Source: Nemertoderma westbladi
Taxonomy: Eukaryota; Xenacoelomorpha; Nemertodermatida; Nemertodermatidae
Length of the DNA stretch: 61,217 nt
Assembly (NCBI GenBank): GCA_032718475.1
Contig: JAUCBJ010002940.1
Location: 1 to 61,217, forward strand
Reading direction: 5' to 3'
Shown: one piece after another, positions 1-10,484 of the stretch
Layout of the letters: every line of letters begins with the position of its first letter
Numbering within the stretch: the stretch's first letter is position 1
Notes under the pieces: model-generated
What the model saw: only the letters and a program-made list of their open reading frames with translations
Database searches by the model: none
What the model was told of the DNA's origin: nothing
Made by a program: the position numbers and the translations under genes

Positions 1-15
1 TAAACAAACTTCAAC

Positions 16-3000
16 ATGGATAAAATAACAATATGTTGTTCATTCTGTCATATGAATGTAACTAGACATAATTACTTACGCCACCTACGGTCACATTTTG
101 AAGGTTATTCTTGTTTTAAGTGTCATGTCGTGACTTCATGCAGTGAAATTTGTAAACGACATGAATCGACTACTGGTTGTAAAGAAATGGAGTTCCGCAC
201 CTATCAATTGACTTGTTCTACCTGTAATAAAGAGTATACATATGAGAATTATATACGACACGACTGTCACTTGAAATGTTACTACACAAGAAAGCGTAAA
301 TTTCCGCAACATAAAAATATAATATCCAGAAAAAACTTAACGGTGGTTCTTGGTACATGCGCAACAATTTTTACGCGGGAACAAGAAGCTCACGATAATC
401 GTCTTGAAATTTATGTCCACGACCTCCCAACTTCTAGAGATTATCCCGATGTAGAAACAGCATTAGCACAAATTCGAGGTAATATTCTTCAGTTAATATT
501 AGATAGATTGAAAGAAATGAATGTTCTTAGACTGTGGTTAGGTCTAAATGTATTAATGTACAGATCACATTTTTCAGAAGGCGAGCAATTGGAAACCTTT
601 TATTTTAATTCTTCCGGTGGTGCTATTAATACTGTAGATTCACCGCAAAGTTTTGACACATGGTTTGAGTATGTGCTGGGAAATATATTACAAAAAATAG
701 CCATCTTTAACACACGTGGTTCGGGGTGGCGTATTAAATCTTTATTAAGGGTTGAAATTAAATTAGCTGAATCTAAGTGTAGGTCGTTACTATATAAGGG
801 GCATGGATATATGGAATTACCTAAGGTTCTATCGAGTAAACGATATGTTATAAATGTACAATCAGCTGATAATGATTGTTTCAAATGGGCTATTATATCC
901 GCAAAATTTGGTAGCAAAGTGAAAAACAACAAAAACCGTACTTCGTCGTACAAAAATTATATGAGTCATTTCATTTTTGACAATGGGAACAAAGATTATC
1001 CAACAGAGTGGCAGTTAGCGATTAAACTTTTTGAAAAACAAAATTCAAAATATATAATTAATTTACTATGTTGGAATAACGACAACAAACGCACCCCCGT
1101 ATCTATATTAAGACAACCTCCGTTTAGTAAAATTACACCTGATAAACAGTTATTAAATATATTACTTGTAGTAAAAAATAACAATGTACCTAAACTGAAT
1201 CATTATGTTTGCATAACTAACTTGAATCGATTGCTGAATACGAGAGCTCTTCATACCCGAGGTAGGCAATTTTGTGAAAGGTGCTTGGCTCATTTTTTTC
1301 GAGCGGAAGTTCTTCATCGACACCGCCTCGCCTGCTACCAAGGAAGAAGTCAGCGCGAGAAACTACCTAATAAAAAAAGAACACACATTAGTTTTACAAA
1401 TTTAGATAGAACCTTATCCCCATTGTTTGTCACCTACTTTGATATAGAATGTATCTTACAACCTTCAGTTAATAATCAATTTATACAGGAGCATATACCG
1501 TGTGCTGTGAGTTATTTAATTGTTCCCAATACTGAATTAATTGACCCACCAAAATGTCATTTGAAAACATTTGTAAAGACAAATAATAATAATAATTGTA
1601 TTCAAGATTTCTTAGATTCATTATATACTGATTTAACTGAATTATGTTGTTGGTCAGACATATACACTCATAAAACCATGTCATTTACTAATATTGATTT
1701 TGTAAATTTTGAACAAGCAAAATTCTGTTTCTATTGTAATGTTACTTTAAATAATAATGTTGGGAAAAACAGACACCATTCACATATTACTGGTAAATAT
1801 ATTGAGGCAGCCTGTAATAGTTGTAACCGAAGTTTATCATTGAAACGATACCTGTATGTACTTTGCGGGCACAATTCCAACAACTACGATATACATTGTA
1901 TATTACAAACCGGATTTAGAGATAAGAAATACACAGATTGGGATATAAAGGTTATACCGAGAAATACAGAACGATATATTTCACTGAGTGCATTTATCCC
2001 AATTAAAAACACTTCTAAAAAAATTGAGTTACGTTTCTTGGACACATATCAATTTTTAAGCTTTTCTTTAAGTAATTTAGTTGAGTGTTCAGCAAAGGAT
2101 GTAGCGAGTCATGATATAAGCTCAATTTTACCTATTACTCTACAAGAAATGAAATATTTTTATCCAAACTTGAATAACTCAACAATTAAACGGAAAGGAG
2201 TATTTCCATACGAGTACTTGACATATATTAATAAATTTAATGATACTAGTTTGCCATCTATAAATAATTTTTTTAGTAACTTAAGTCAAAAAACATGTAC
2301 AATTGAAGATTATAGGTTTGCGGAATTATCATGGGTTGAATTCGACTGTGTGAATCTCAAAGATTATCTTTTAGCCTATTTAAAACTCGATGTTTGTTTG
2401 CTTGCCGATATATTTGAGAATTTTAGGAATGTTTGTAAACAAAATTACGATTTAGAAGTGGTTTTTTACTGTAGTATCGCGTCATTTACCTATGATTGCG
2501 CGCTAAAATATAATAAATGTAAAATAGAATTAATAAAGGATTATCAGACATATAGAAATTTTGAAAAATCAATTAGGGGTGGTGTTTCATTTTGTCGAAA
2601 GCATTATATAGAATCAAATATACCAGGAACAAGTACATATGATTCTACTAAGGAAGAATGCCATATTTTTAATATTGATTTCAACTCTTTATATTCTGGG
2701 AATTTAAGTAAAAAACTACCCACCTCGCAATTCAAAGAAGTAAGTATTAAACATTTAGTGAATGCAATTCCAGAAAAACTAATCGAGTACTTGGTAGATT
2801 TAGACATTGATGGATCTACCGGATATTTTTTAATATGTGATTTAAATTATCCCAAGGCTATTCACGATCAAACATTACAATTACCGTTAGCCCCTGAGCA
2901 TTTAAGTATAAATGAATCAATGCTTTCACCTTATATGCGGGAACAATTTAATAACTTGTCAATACAAAGAGGTACCTCCCGTAAATATAGGATGTCTACA

Positions 3001-4077
3001 CCAAAACTCTTGCTGACGCAATTTGATAAAGAGTTTTATCATTTACATTTGAAACTGTTAAAATTTTATATAAAACATGGATTAATTGTTACTAAGCTCC
3101 ATAAATTATATTCTTTCCATCAAGACTTTGTATTTAAACCCTACTTAGATTTTAATATTAATCAAAGGCGCCTAGCAAAAAGTTACATTGAAACTGCTGT
3201 CGCGAAATTGCTCAATAATTCACTGTTTGGCAAATCAATAGAAAAGATAAGAGATCGATGTAACTTTCGTATCGCAAATAGCAACGATAAATGCGATCAA
3301 TTGGTAAATCGTATTAATCATGAACAATTTATAATATACAATAATACATTATCGGGACATTTATTAGTGAAAGACTCTGTAACTCTCGATAAGCCTATAT
3401 TTATTGGTAGCGCTGTGTTGGACTTGGCTAAATTGGATATGTATGAGCTGTTTTACAATAAATTGCTACCTATTGAGAAAGAATTAAACTGTCGTATTGA
3501 AATTGCTGCATCAGACACTGACTCTTTAATAGGTTGTTATTATAATACATCGCAGAATAATTTTTTAAAAGCATTAATTAAAAATAATATTTTAGATACT
3601 TCCAATTACCCTAAGGATCACCCTCTTTACAGCGATAAAAATAAATCCCAACTCTATTACTGTAAAGACGAACTAGCCTCACGTGAAATTAAACAAGCAG
3701 TATTTTTAAGACCAAAATTATATTCAATTTTGGAATGGAATAACAAAAATATTCGTAGAGCAAAAGGTATTACAAGAGCTGTTGTGGAAACGAATATTAC
3801 ACATTAAGAATATTTAAAAGCATATAACTCAAATGAAGAAATAAAAAAAAACATACACGGATTTCAATCTAAATTACATCGTATTTATACCTTAAAGCAA
3901 AATAAATTTGCACTCAGTAGCTTTGACGATAAACTTTATTGGGTTAATAAAAATCATTCGCTTCCTTGAGGGCACTATAAAACAAACCTCAAAAAACCTA
4001 TAAAAATATCAAATATACCAATTTATGAAGAACCAAAAGACGATGGTATTGATGATGAATTATCAAATAGTAAATAA
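16..4077 (+). pseudogene. protein-primed family B DNA polymerase, interrupted by two stop codons
   Basis: Replicative polymerase of the element. The first 1263 codons are open. The N-terminus has Cys/His zinc-finger-like clusters (about residues 8-90), followed by the polinton-type N-terminal region and a further C-x2-C/H cluster near 416-435. Exonuclease motif I is DIE at 476-478. A C-x2-C...H-x-H-x-TG module lies around 570-610. Polymerase motif A is DFNSLY with D888, motif B is NNSLFG at 1067-1072, and motif C is DTD at 1167-1169. A TAA at 3805-3807 ends the ORF, but family-like coding sense continues in the same frame to a second stop (TGA 3967-3969) and on to TAA 4075-4077. The conserved C-terminal tail is therefore present but separated from the catalytic part. 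The stops differ in type and I see no recoding signal, so decay is the simplest reading. The start at 16 is the first ATG in the window; earlier sequence is missing. Confidence 0.93.
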
Positions 4078-4603
4078 AAATATAAGTTGCCAGCAAGTGT
4101 TAGCGATTAATTTTAAAGAATTAAAAAATCAATTATCTGGTAAACACATACTCAAACCAAATCAGTTTATATATAAGATATTTGGCGCTACATTATTAAT
4201 ATTTAAAAATGGTCGTATTACATTATTAGGCAGTAAGTATAATTTCCAAAAAGTAAAAAAGCATATATTTGATAAAACTAGTATTAATTTGATTTTAAAA
4301 TCTGTTAATTTATGTACTTATATTTTTAGTATTAAGTCTGTAGTCTATAGGTTATTGATAAACAATACCGGGTTTTATGTTGTCTTTGATAATGTGCAAC
4401 TTCAAGTTATATATGAACCTGAAATATTCAATAACTGTAAAGTCAGAATAAATAATAATGTTGTTGTTTGCTGCTTCTACACCGGTAAATGTACATTAAT
4501 GTGTTCCCCGTTTAAATTTCATATATATTACCCTATATTCAACAAACTGGTTAATAATTTATTATTGTTTGGTGCGAGGGTTTTTGTTGTAAAATATAAT
4601 TAG
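4025..4603 (+). CDS. TATA-binding-protein-like (TBP core fold) protein
   Basis: An intact 192-residue ORF whose start overlaps the tail of the polymerase reading frame by about 50 bases in another frame. Two imperfect repeats of about 80 residues match the layout of the TBP saddle. Repeat 1 has a hydrophobic strand plus turn at 56-71 (LLIFKNGRITLLGSK), at the place of the TBP 'LIFSSGK..TGAK' strand pair. Repeat 2 has YEPEIF at 130-135, almost identical to the TBP 'YEPELF' motif, followed by a strand pair with FYTGKCTLM at 151-159. Total length fits a TBP core of about 180 residues. The inferred role is promoter recognition for the element's own genes. Large DNA viruses such as asfarviruses are known to encode TBP-like proteins; I do not recall one in Polintons. 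The start could instead be one of the ATGs at 4046-4055. Homology is by eye, so moderate confidence. Confidence 0.62.
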   Translation: MKNQKTMVLMMNYQIVNKNISCQQVLAINFKELKNQLSGKHILKPNQFIYKIFGATLLIFKNGRITLLGSKYNFQKVKKHIFDKTSINLILKSVNLCTYIFSIKSVVYRLLINNTGFYVVFDNVQLQVIYEPEIFNNCKVRINNNVVVCCFYTGKCTLMCSPFKFHIYYPIFNKLVNNLLLFGARVFVVKYN

Positions 4604-5288
4604 TGTGAGTGAAATTTATTGTTGTTGTTGCTGTTTGGTGGTGGAGATTTTTACTGTAAAATATATATATATTAAATTGGTTGGAAAAAAATTATGAATA
4701 TTTTTTTTTAAATCAACAACTAGTTTGAGGGGAAATTAACTTCGGTAGAGCGATTGCTGCTTGTAACACTCAAGTAGGCATAGTATACTCAGAGGCTGTA
4801 GCTAGCTAGCTAGCTAACTTGGCATTGTTGCTCACGAGTGAGTTACAATAGCGCATCTGTTACTTATGAGTGTGCGTGAGTGCGGTGGGCAACGCTAAGC
4901 TCGGTGAGAAAAGATTAGGGCTATGTGCTGGTATTCATAGTCAAAGACGATGCCCTCCTATCTGTTACTAGTCTGTATACCGGTACATATCATTAAAACA
5001 TCGGCTATGCATCTCCCTACATTCAGAATAGAACAACGAACAGAGCATATATCGCTAATCCGCATGGGAAAGGTTTATGTTGTGCATTTTGTTAACTATG
5101 AGAATTTTGTAATGTACACATCTGCGACCCTCTACAAAAATATATATAAACTCAATTTTTCTGACAGTGAACTATAATTTTGTTAAACAAAAGAAGAAAA
5201 AAATATCAGTAGGCCTACCTATTCAATTTAAAGATATTCTTTCCGGTACCTAGTTACGACGACGACGACAACTTACCTCAACTCGAAG
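4604..5288. other. spacer between plus-strand ORFs
   Basis: AT-rich, with a GTTGTT microsatellite just after the TBP-like gene and a TAGC tetranucleotide run at about 4800-4818. A 75-codon plus ORF at 4950-5177 has no recognisable features and is not called. The sequence before 5289 could hold the promoter or leader of the next ORF; no clear signal is visible. Confidence 0.5.
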
Positions 5289-5693
5289 ATGACATTCGCC
5301 TTTTTCAATAACCGTGAGTTGAAAAGTTGTATCAAAATCGAATTGCAATCAAGCGACGAAACATATCTCTCAGCATCCAATATTGCTGAGATGGAGTTGC
5401 GATATATAAACAAAAAATTTGAGATTGGGTTTACTTCAGTAGAATATGGAGTAGGTCTACCTTTATCGCCTACAAAGGTTGAAATTTCAAAAGATTTCTC
5501 GCTTGTTATAAAGATACAACCGCAAATATCGGGAAGCTCACCCTCTAGTGAAAATTGGGAGAATGATGTTGATGATACGCTTCACTTCAATATACCAACA
5601 CAAAGACCGGTAGAAGTTAGGCCTATAAACAACCATTTACAGGTACCGGTAATGGAGGAAACTCTACAGAGGGACCCACATATAGGACTATAA
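5289..5693 (+). CDS. hypothetical protein, 134 aa, last gene of the plus-strand block
   Basis: I do not recognise this protein. It is an intact ORF of 134 codons with mixed hydrophobic/charged composition over residues 1-80, compatible with a beta-rich domain. The Ser/Pro/Glu-rich tail (about 85-134) looks disordered. No transmembrane segment, signal peptide or metal-binding cluster is visible. It is co-directional with the polymerase and TBP-like genes and is followed by a GTTGTT run and the convergent spacer. It survives without lesions in an element where four large genes are broken, which is weak support for a real gene since short ORFs survive more easily by chance. Confidence 0.45.
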   Translation: MTFAFFNNRELKSCIKIELQSSDETYLSASNIAEMELRYINKKFEIGFTSVEYGVGLPLSPTKVEISKDFSLVIKIQPQISGSSPSSENWENDVDDTLHFNIPTQRPVEVRPINNHLQVPVMEETLQRDPHIGL

Positions 5694-6685
5694 AAAGTAT
5701 AATACAGTAATAAATTTAGTGTTGTTGTTGTTGTTATTGTTATCAGTTATTGTTGCTTATAAAACTTAGTAGACCGAATCTATTTTATATCTAATTTAAA
5801 AAAAGCGAATACATAAATAAATTAACTATGTTTTATATAGTCCCTCCGTCAACATAGAGTGAATGTTAGTAACAGAGAATGGGGTGGATTTTATATAGGC
5901 TTAGTTAGGTATACCGCGAGCCACACCTATTGTATCCGAGTGGAGCCATTATATGACTGGTTGAATGATGGCGCCCCTAACCAAGAGTTCTAAGGACCTA
6001 TAGCGCTACCGGTACCTAACCACACCTATTGTATCAATGAGCTAGTCAACTTTCAGTTGAGGAGTAAGTCATTAGGCCTATATGCCTAACCGAATGAAAG
6101 TGTACCTTACCTATCCGCGAGTACTAAAGGTTAACCATAAACCATATTAGGTCAACATTCGAAAAAGGGCCCCGCATAAAGTTAACTATAGCTGTATAGG
6201 CTTACCTATGCGACAGTAGTAGCCCGCCCGCAGTAATGTAGATTAGACCAATTAAAGTTGTAAACAGAAAATTGGAAGCATTCAAGTGTAATAGTGTAAT
6301 CCTTAAATCAAAGAAAGCGGTATGCCCTTGCTCTATCCTCAAGTACTGGGCTACAGGGCCCTCGGTACCAGTAGGCCTATTGTTAGGAGGGCCTCTCTAA
6401 TGCAGCATTCACGAACCCTCCATGTTGAGTTAATTTAGTAAGCCTTGTGCTAAAGCCTTGTGGTTGCTGTCAGTCTAGAAGGGCGCCATTCTGCCATTCT
6501 ATATGTCTGTATGTGTAAAGTCAGCTAGCTACTGGTAGTTAAACTCTGATACAACAGTGGGCTACCGGTAGGTGTGTTGTGTTTGTGAGTGTAAACAGCG
6601 ATATAAAAAAAGATTTTAATGTTTTTATTATTTTTTATTGACATTAAAACAAATATATTATCCCATCACATTACAAGCTTAGAGT
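5694..6685. other. convergent spacer between the two viral gene blocks
   Basis: About 1 kb with no credible ORF. It contains TAGGCCTA-type words and scattered ACCGGT/GGTACC hexamers. Close to its right end (6610-6650) an A/T-rich stretch holds TTTATT, which is AATAAA on the minus strand and a plausible polyadenylation signal for the minus-strand block. Confidence 0.5.
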
Positions 6686-6755
6686 AAACCTACTGTAAGA
6701 GTACATCTTCCACCGCAGTTAAACCTACAGTATGAGTACATCTTCCACCGCAGTT
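6686..6755. repeat. 35-bp tandem duplication over the end of the RNase H-like gene
   Basis: Two adjacent near-identical copies (6686-6720 and 6721-6755) duplicate the last codons and stop region of the minus-strand gene ending at 6725. The stop codon lies in the upstream copy, so the protein is unaffected and the second copy is untranslated. Confidence 0.85.
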
Positions 6756-7327
6756 ATTTCTTTCTGTTTATCATCATCAGTCGCAGTTAAACGCTTTCTC
6801 ACGAAAAAGTGTAGCATCTCATACCCCCCAACGTGTTTTGCTGAGCAGTATCGCAGACAGTTATCCTTTGTGTTTAAGTGGAACGCACATTTATTTTCTA
6901 CTGTAGTAAATTGATCGTGGAAGCGACAGGGGGTTAAATAATCATGATATTGCTTATATATTCCCAATTTCTCCACCAAATTTGGCGCGAGAACATCGAG
7001 TTGGGAAACTAATATTGCCCGTTTCAGCAACCCAAATACATGTATATTTTTTTTATATTTTAAATGTCTCTTCATATATTTTTTAAAGTCATCTTGCGAA
7101 ATGTCCCCATAGTCCCAGGGCAAATGAGAAGTCATGTCTCGTAAATTGTTTACGTGAGCTACATCTAAAGCTGATAACTTAATATTAGGTGGGCCTTTAA
7201 TTAAAAACGTCTTTACATTAGTTTTGGTGTAATTAGAATCGAATATAGCAAATTCTTTAAATACTACCGGATACTCTTTATTGTCTATCTTATAATATTG
7301 AAAATCAACAAAAATAATATTATCCAT
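6725..7327 (-). CDS. RNase H-like/DEDD-exonuclease-like protein of mobile-element type
   Basis: A 200-residue intact ORF. It starts with a hydrophobic strand and an acidic residue (IIFVDFQ, D8), then a KEFAIF strand, a LPWDYGDIS segment and a Cys/His cluster (about residues 133-168: C-x-FH ... CAFH ... C-x3-C). This layout matches, from memory, a poorly characterised family found in invertebrate genomes and mobile elements that begins with a 'FxDxQ' strand and ends with a Cys/His motif, suggestive of an RNase H fold. Nuclease activity is only an inference, and the other acidic catalytic residues cannot be assigned with certainty. It is the last gene of the minus-strand block, 31 bp after the protease stop. 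Confidence 0.55.
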   Translation of the reverse strand: MDNIIFVDFQYYKIDNKEYPVVFKEFAIFDSNYTKTNVKTFLIKGPPNIKLSALDVAHVNNLRDMTSHLPWDYGDISQDDFKKYMKRHLKYKKNIHVFGLLKRAILVSQLDVLAPNLVEKLGIYKQYHDYLTPCRFHDQFTTVENKCAFHLNTKDNCLRYCSAKHVGGYEMLHFFVRKRLTATDDDKQKEITAVEDVLIL

Positions 7328-7358
7328 TTTATCTGATAAACAAAAGCTAAATGATTAA

Positions 7359-7814
7359 TTACAACGCTTGTTGGTTTATTTTATAATAATTAACAAGCCA
7401 TTTATATAATATTATTTCATTTATTTCCACATTATTTGTAAACGCACTCATTGGATAGTTTGTGTGAATTCGATTTACCAAATAATAAAGACAGTATAGA
7501 CCGCATGTGGTCCGCCTAGGGTCTTGAAATTGTTTGCGAGTAGTACGCCATCTTGCGGAATTTTTCTCAAGCCATTTTTCGATGCATCTGTTTGGATATT
7601 TTGATCCGAATGAATCAAATAATTCAGCCTCATTATCTCGTATATATATTGCGATCCAATGAATCCCGGGCAGATGCTCTTTATCGGTATTTACTATTAA
7701 CCCATAATCTCTTCGCTTATTATTATTATCTAATTTAGGTAATTTATTAGCTGGAAACGCACCCAAATAGTGACCACCCACTGGAAACATATCAAGGTCC
7801 TCTGTAGATAACAT
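7359..7814 (-). CDS. adenain-type maturation cysteine protease
   Basis: Ulp1/adenain-fold cysteine protease expected to cut capsid precursors at Gly-Gly sites during virion maturation. In 151 residues the catalytic set is visible: H52 in GIHWIAIYI, D67 in LFDSFG, the oxyanion Gln in KQFQDP (Q97) and nucleophile C104 in TTCGLYCLYYL. Length fits polinton/adintovirus proteases, which are shorter than adenoviral adenain. The start at 7814 is 3 bp past the stop of the hexon-like gene upstream. Possible substrates with Gly-Gly motifs lie in the neighbouring genes at 9075-9635 and 12924-13307. The ORF is intact. Confidence 0.92.
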   Translation of the reverse strand: MLSTEDLDMFPVGGHYLGAFPANKLPKLDNNNKRRDYGLIVNTDKEHLPGIHWIAIYIRDNEAELFDSFGSKYPNRCIEKWLEKNSARWRTTRKQFQDPRRTTCGLYCLYYLVNRIHTNYPMSAFTNNVEINEIILYKWLVNYYKINQQAL

Positions 7815-7816
7815 AC

Positions 7817-9072
7817 TTAATCGATATGTATTTCTTTCCTGCTATTTAAACTTAATGATTGATCATAAATATTAAAAACGATTACATTTATGGTTTCAAC
7901 CAACGGTTCGGCAAATCTTAATTTTAATTGGCCGTTAGTATATATCGACGGTTGCGGATCTCTAACATAGCCGTCGGCGGTTAAGTCCCAGGATAGGATG
8001 GGGCAATTACCTAAGTAGGTTTCATGGTCTATATTATTACCTCCATAACCGTTAATATATGTATTAATGTTCTTCATTAATTGAGTATACTCAAAAATAT
8101 ATGTTCCATCTGTAAAATTAGGCTCGTATATTACACCACTGGAAGACCGTCTACAATCAGTTCCGCGCGTCTAAGGTTAAAATGTTAAAATTTCAAGGGA
8201 TTGCTAATTAATTCTCCCGAATAAGCGTTATTTGTTATGAAGCCGATAATAACTAATTTGGGTTTTTTACCATCAAATATGTTTGTTTGGGTGTAATTTG
8301 TGGTTTGAGCGGGAATAGTAAATGTTGTAACCTCCTTTTTTTGGAATTGATATTCAATATCGTAACTCTCTAAACCTTTTAGGTGACTGCTTTCTATTAC
8401 CGGATTAACCTCCATTCTAGGGATTAGGATCTTTATTTCATCTAATTCTAGCCGAAGATTTGTCACCGCGTTTGCGTTTGGAGTGATTTTAAAAATAAAC
8501 GAATTTGATACTTTTCTAAAATGCATTCTTAAATCATACCCGGGTTGTATTATTTTGCTTTCAGTATCAAAATTAATCGTCAATCCACTTACAAATTGCA
8601 TTTGTTTACTAAAGGCATCGCCAATAGGATGCACGCCGGGATCAATTTCATTTCCATGTTCAGATAAAGGCTGATGAAAGCCACCCGCACCCAGTAGCCC
8701 ATTTTTATCCTCGTAAGTTGTAAATAATAAATTGGATAAGTACGACTTGTAGAAATAATGGTTATTGCTATTTTCAACCTGCTTCTCATTAAGGTCTATT
8801 TTAATATCACTCCACATAGTTTCAGCGGGGTAATTCAGCATATATATATGGGAATTTTCAAGTCGTCTATCCCACCGTACAGTACATTTTGTAATTAATA
8901 ACGCATCTTGCAGTTTCGTATAGAATTCATTGGATCTTGGTACAAGGAACGTGACTTCCCTAGACTCACTTCTGAGATTAGATACGGGGTAAATTGTTTC
9001 ATAATGCTTTGCTTTAAATTCAGTCTGTATTGGCTGTGTAGAAAATAAATCTAATTCCTTAATAATTGACAT
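7817..9072 (-). pseudogene. hexon-like double jelly-roll major capsid protein, broken
   Basis: Major capsid protein of the element, of the family widely annotated in invertebrates as 'F54H12.2-like'. The first 295 codons (9072-8185) carry the characteristic start (SIIKELDLF, then PIQTE) and the strand pattern of the first jelly roll. A TAA at 8185-8187 follows NPLKF, exactly where the family continues. A second lesion, a one-base frameshift near 8140, moves the sense into the frame of the 86-codon ORF 8077-7817. That ORF holds the conserved C-terminal part, with a tyrosine/glycine-rich segment, SWDLTADGY, and a final strand LVETINVIVF. Overall span of about 418 codons fits the family. The protease gene starts immediately downstream. 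Confidence 0.88.
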
Positions 9073-9074
9073 TA

Positions 9075-9635
9075 TTAAAAAATACTTTTTTCGCAGTGTT
9101 TCAGTTTGCCTTTTATATTTCTCTTTTTACTACGTCGATGATGTATGTTCATAGACATTGGTCTAGCGGGTCGCTTTAAATCTCTATAAACTTTTTCTTC
9201 AACTGACCTTGTTGACGGTTTTATTTTATTTAATGCTTTATTAATAACCGTATTAGCCTGCTGATGTAAGACCCGCTTACCTTTTGGTATTACGTGTTGT
9301 CTCATAAATTTTGTGGTAAATGGTAAAGCTTTTTGTAACACTTTTTTAGCTAATGGCTTACCAAATTTTTTCAATGTCGATAAAGCGTCTGTAAATATAC
9401 CTTCCCCGTGTTGATTTGCCTGCATACCTCTACGATAACGCTGAAAACGACATTGTTTTAAGTTTGGACCAAATGTGCCAATTTGTTGACCGTAAGGGTC
9501 AATATATGAACCACCTCGAAAAACAGGAACTTGCATTGACCCTCTGGTACTTCTTCCACCTTTAAAAACAGCAAGATTCGAGTCTGCACTACCATATTGA
9601 GGTTTACTGTATCTTTGAAATAAATCAGAATCCAT
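9075..9635 (-). CDS. basic virion-type protein with Gly-Gly motifs
   Basis: An intact 186-residue, strongly basic protein between the penton-like and hexon-like genes. Two near-identical Gly-Gly motifs, VFKGGR (G26-G27) and VFRGGS (G41-G42), resemble adenain processing sites. A GSYIDPYGQQ segment follows, then an amphipathic stretch at about residues 78-112 (GIFTDALSTLKKFGKPL...), then a Lys/Arg-rich tail. By position and composition it may play a role like adenovirus pVI or a core protein (membrane lysis or DNA condensation). That is an analogy, not a demonstrated homology. Stop and neighbouring start are 2 bp apart, suggesting compact co-expression. Confidence 0.7.
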   Translation of the reverse strand: MDSDLFQRYSKPQYGSADSNLAVFKGGRSTRGSMQVPVFRGGSYIDPYGQQIGTFGPNLKQCRFQRYRRGMQANQHGEGIFTDALSTLKKFGKPLAKKVLQKALPFTTKFMRQHVIPKGKRVLHQQANTVINKALNKIKPSTRSVEEKVYRDLKRPARPMSMNIHHRRSKKRNIKGKLKHCEKSIF

Positions 9636-9636
9636 T

Positions 9637-10484
9637 TTAATTTATTCGTTTAAAGTGTAATGTAATAGATGTTGTCCCGTATTCAAAATTCAAATCTTTT
9701 CCTTCTTTGTCTGTTATTTCAATATGAATGTATGTTATCTTATATGATTTTTTTACAGGGATATAATGAATTGTATCCTTGACAAATTCTTTATTTATTA
9801 CGCTACCATATTTCACGTCATCAGGTATCGCAACACGACGAAGTAAAGCTAAACCAAAGTCATTAGTATATTGATTTTCAATTATATTAGTAGTCACGTA
9901 CATGTTCGACTTAGGTTCTGGAATAGAATTGGGTGGTTGAGGGCATAAAAATACCATCTGGTAAGCTTTTTCTCCATTTCCGATAACCTTTATTAAATAA
10001 CCCTTTATATTATTATTTTTCGTCTTCAAAATAATTTTAAAATTTGGATTTAAATTCGCACCGAGATTATTTTCAGTAATTCCAAATTAATAGGCTAATT
10101 GTTGACCTATAAATAACTCTCGCACAGTTTTCCCTAAAATAAATTGCAACCTATTTTGCTGAGTATTTTCAACTATTTGTAATTTATCTTTCAACGCCCC
10201 CGTGTTAAAATAATCTATAATGTCATTGATACTGTAGAACAAGCCGGATGGAAGTGTATCCTCAAATTTTTTTTTCCTTTTTTTAATAAAATAACATTCT
10301 CTACATTGTTATACATGGACGGCAACGTGGCTAAGTAAAATATACTTTTTATACCTACCACCCAGTTTTCGTTTGGGTTTATAGGTAAGGCGCCATGGAA
10401 ATTGATCTGATAATTACTAGCGCTATTGCGGGGAAAATCAATTGGACAGGAGTTACTTGGTAGTCTTACGTAGAATTCATCCAT
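9637..10484 (-). pseudogene. penton-like minor capsid protein, second paralog, broken
   Basis: Second of two tandem homologous genes. The start MDEFYVRLPSNS (ATG at 10484) matches the family opening, followed by a strand with NENWVVGIKSI. The frame is lost in a homopolymer run near 10267-10276. Sense resumes in another frame, meets a TAA at 10087-10089 and ends at 9637. The terminal segments NIIENQY...ALLRRVAIP and SITLHFKR mirror the upstream paralog's DIIKSSFVGD...LLRTCPL and VITLKL. Its ATG overlaps the stop of the upstream gene in a TGATG arrangement. A single jelly-roll penton-like fold is inferred from family knowledge. Confidence 0.72.

Noticed and set aside
3805-3969. Programmed readthrough of the polymerase stops
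   Set aside because: Two different stop codons in one tail, no visible recoding signal, and lesions in three other genes make ordinary decay the better explanation.
4950-5177. 75-codon plus ORF in the viral spacer
   Set aside because: No recognisable motif, atypical composition and no compact spacing to neighbours.
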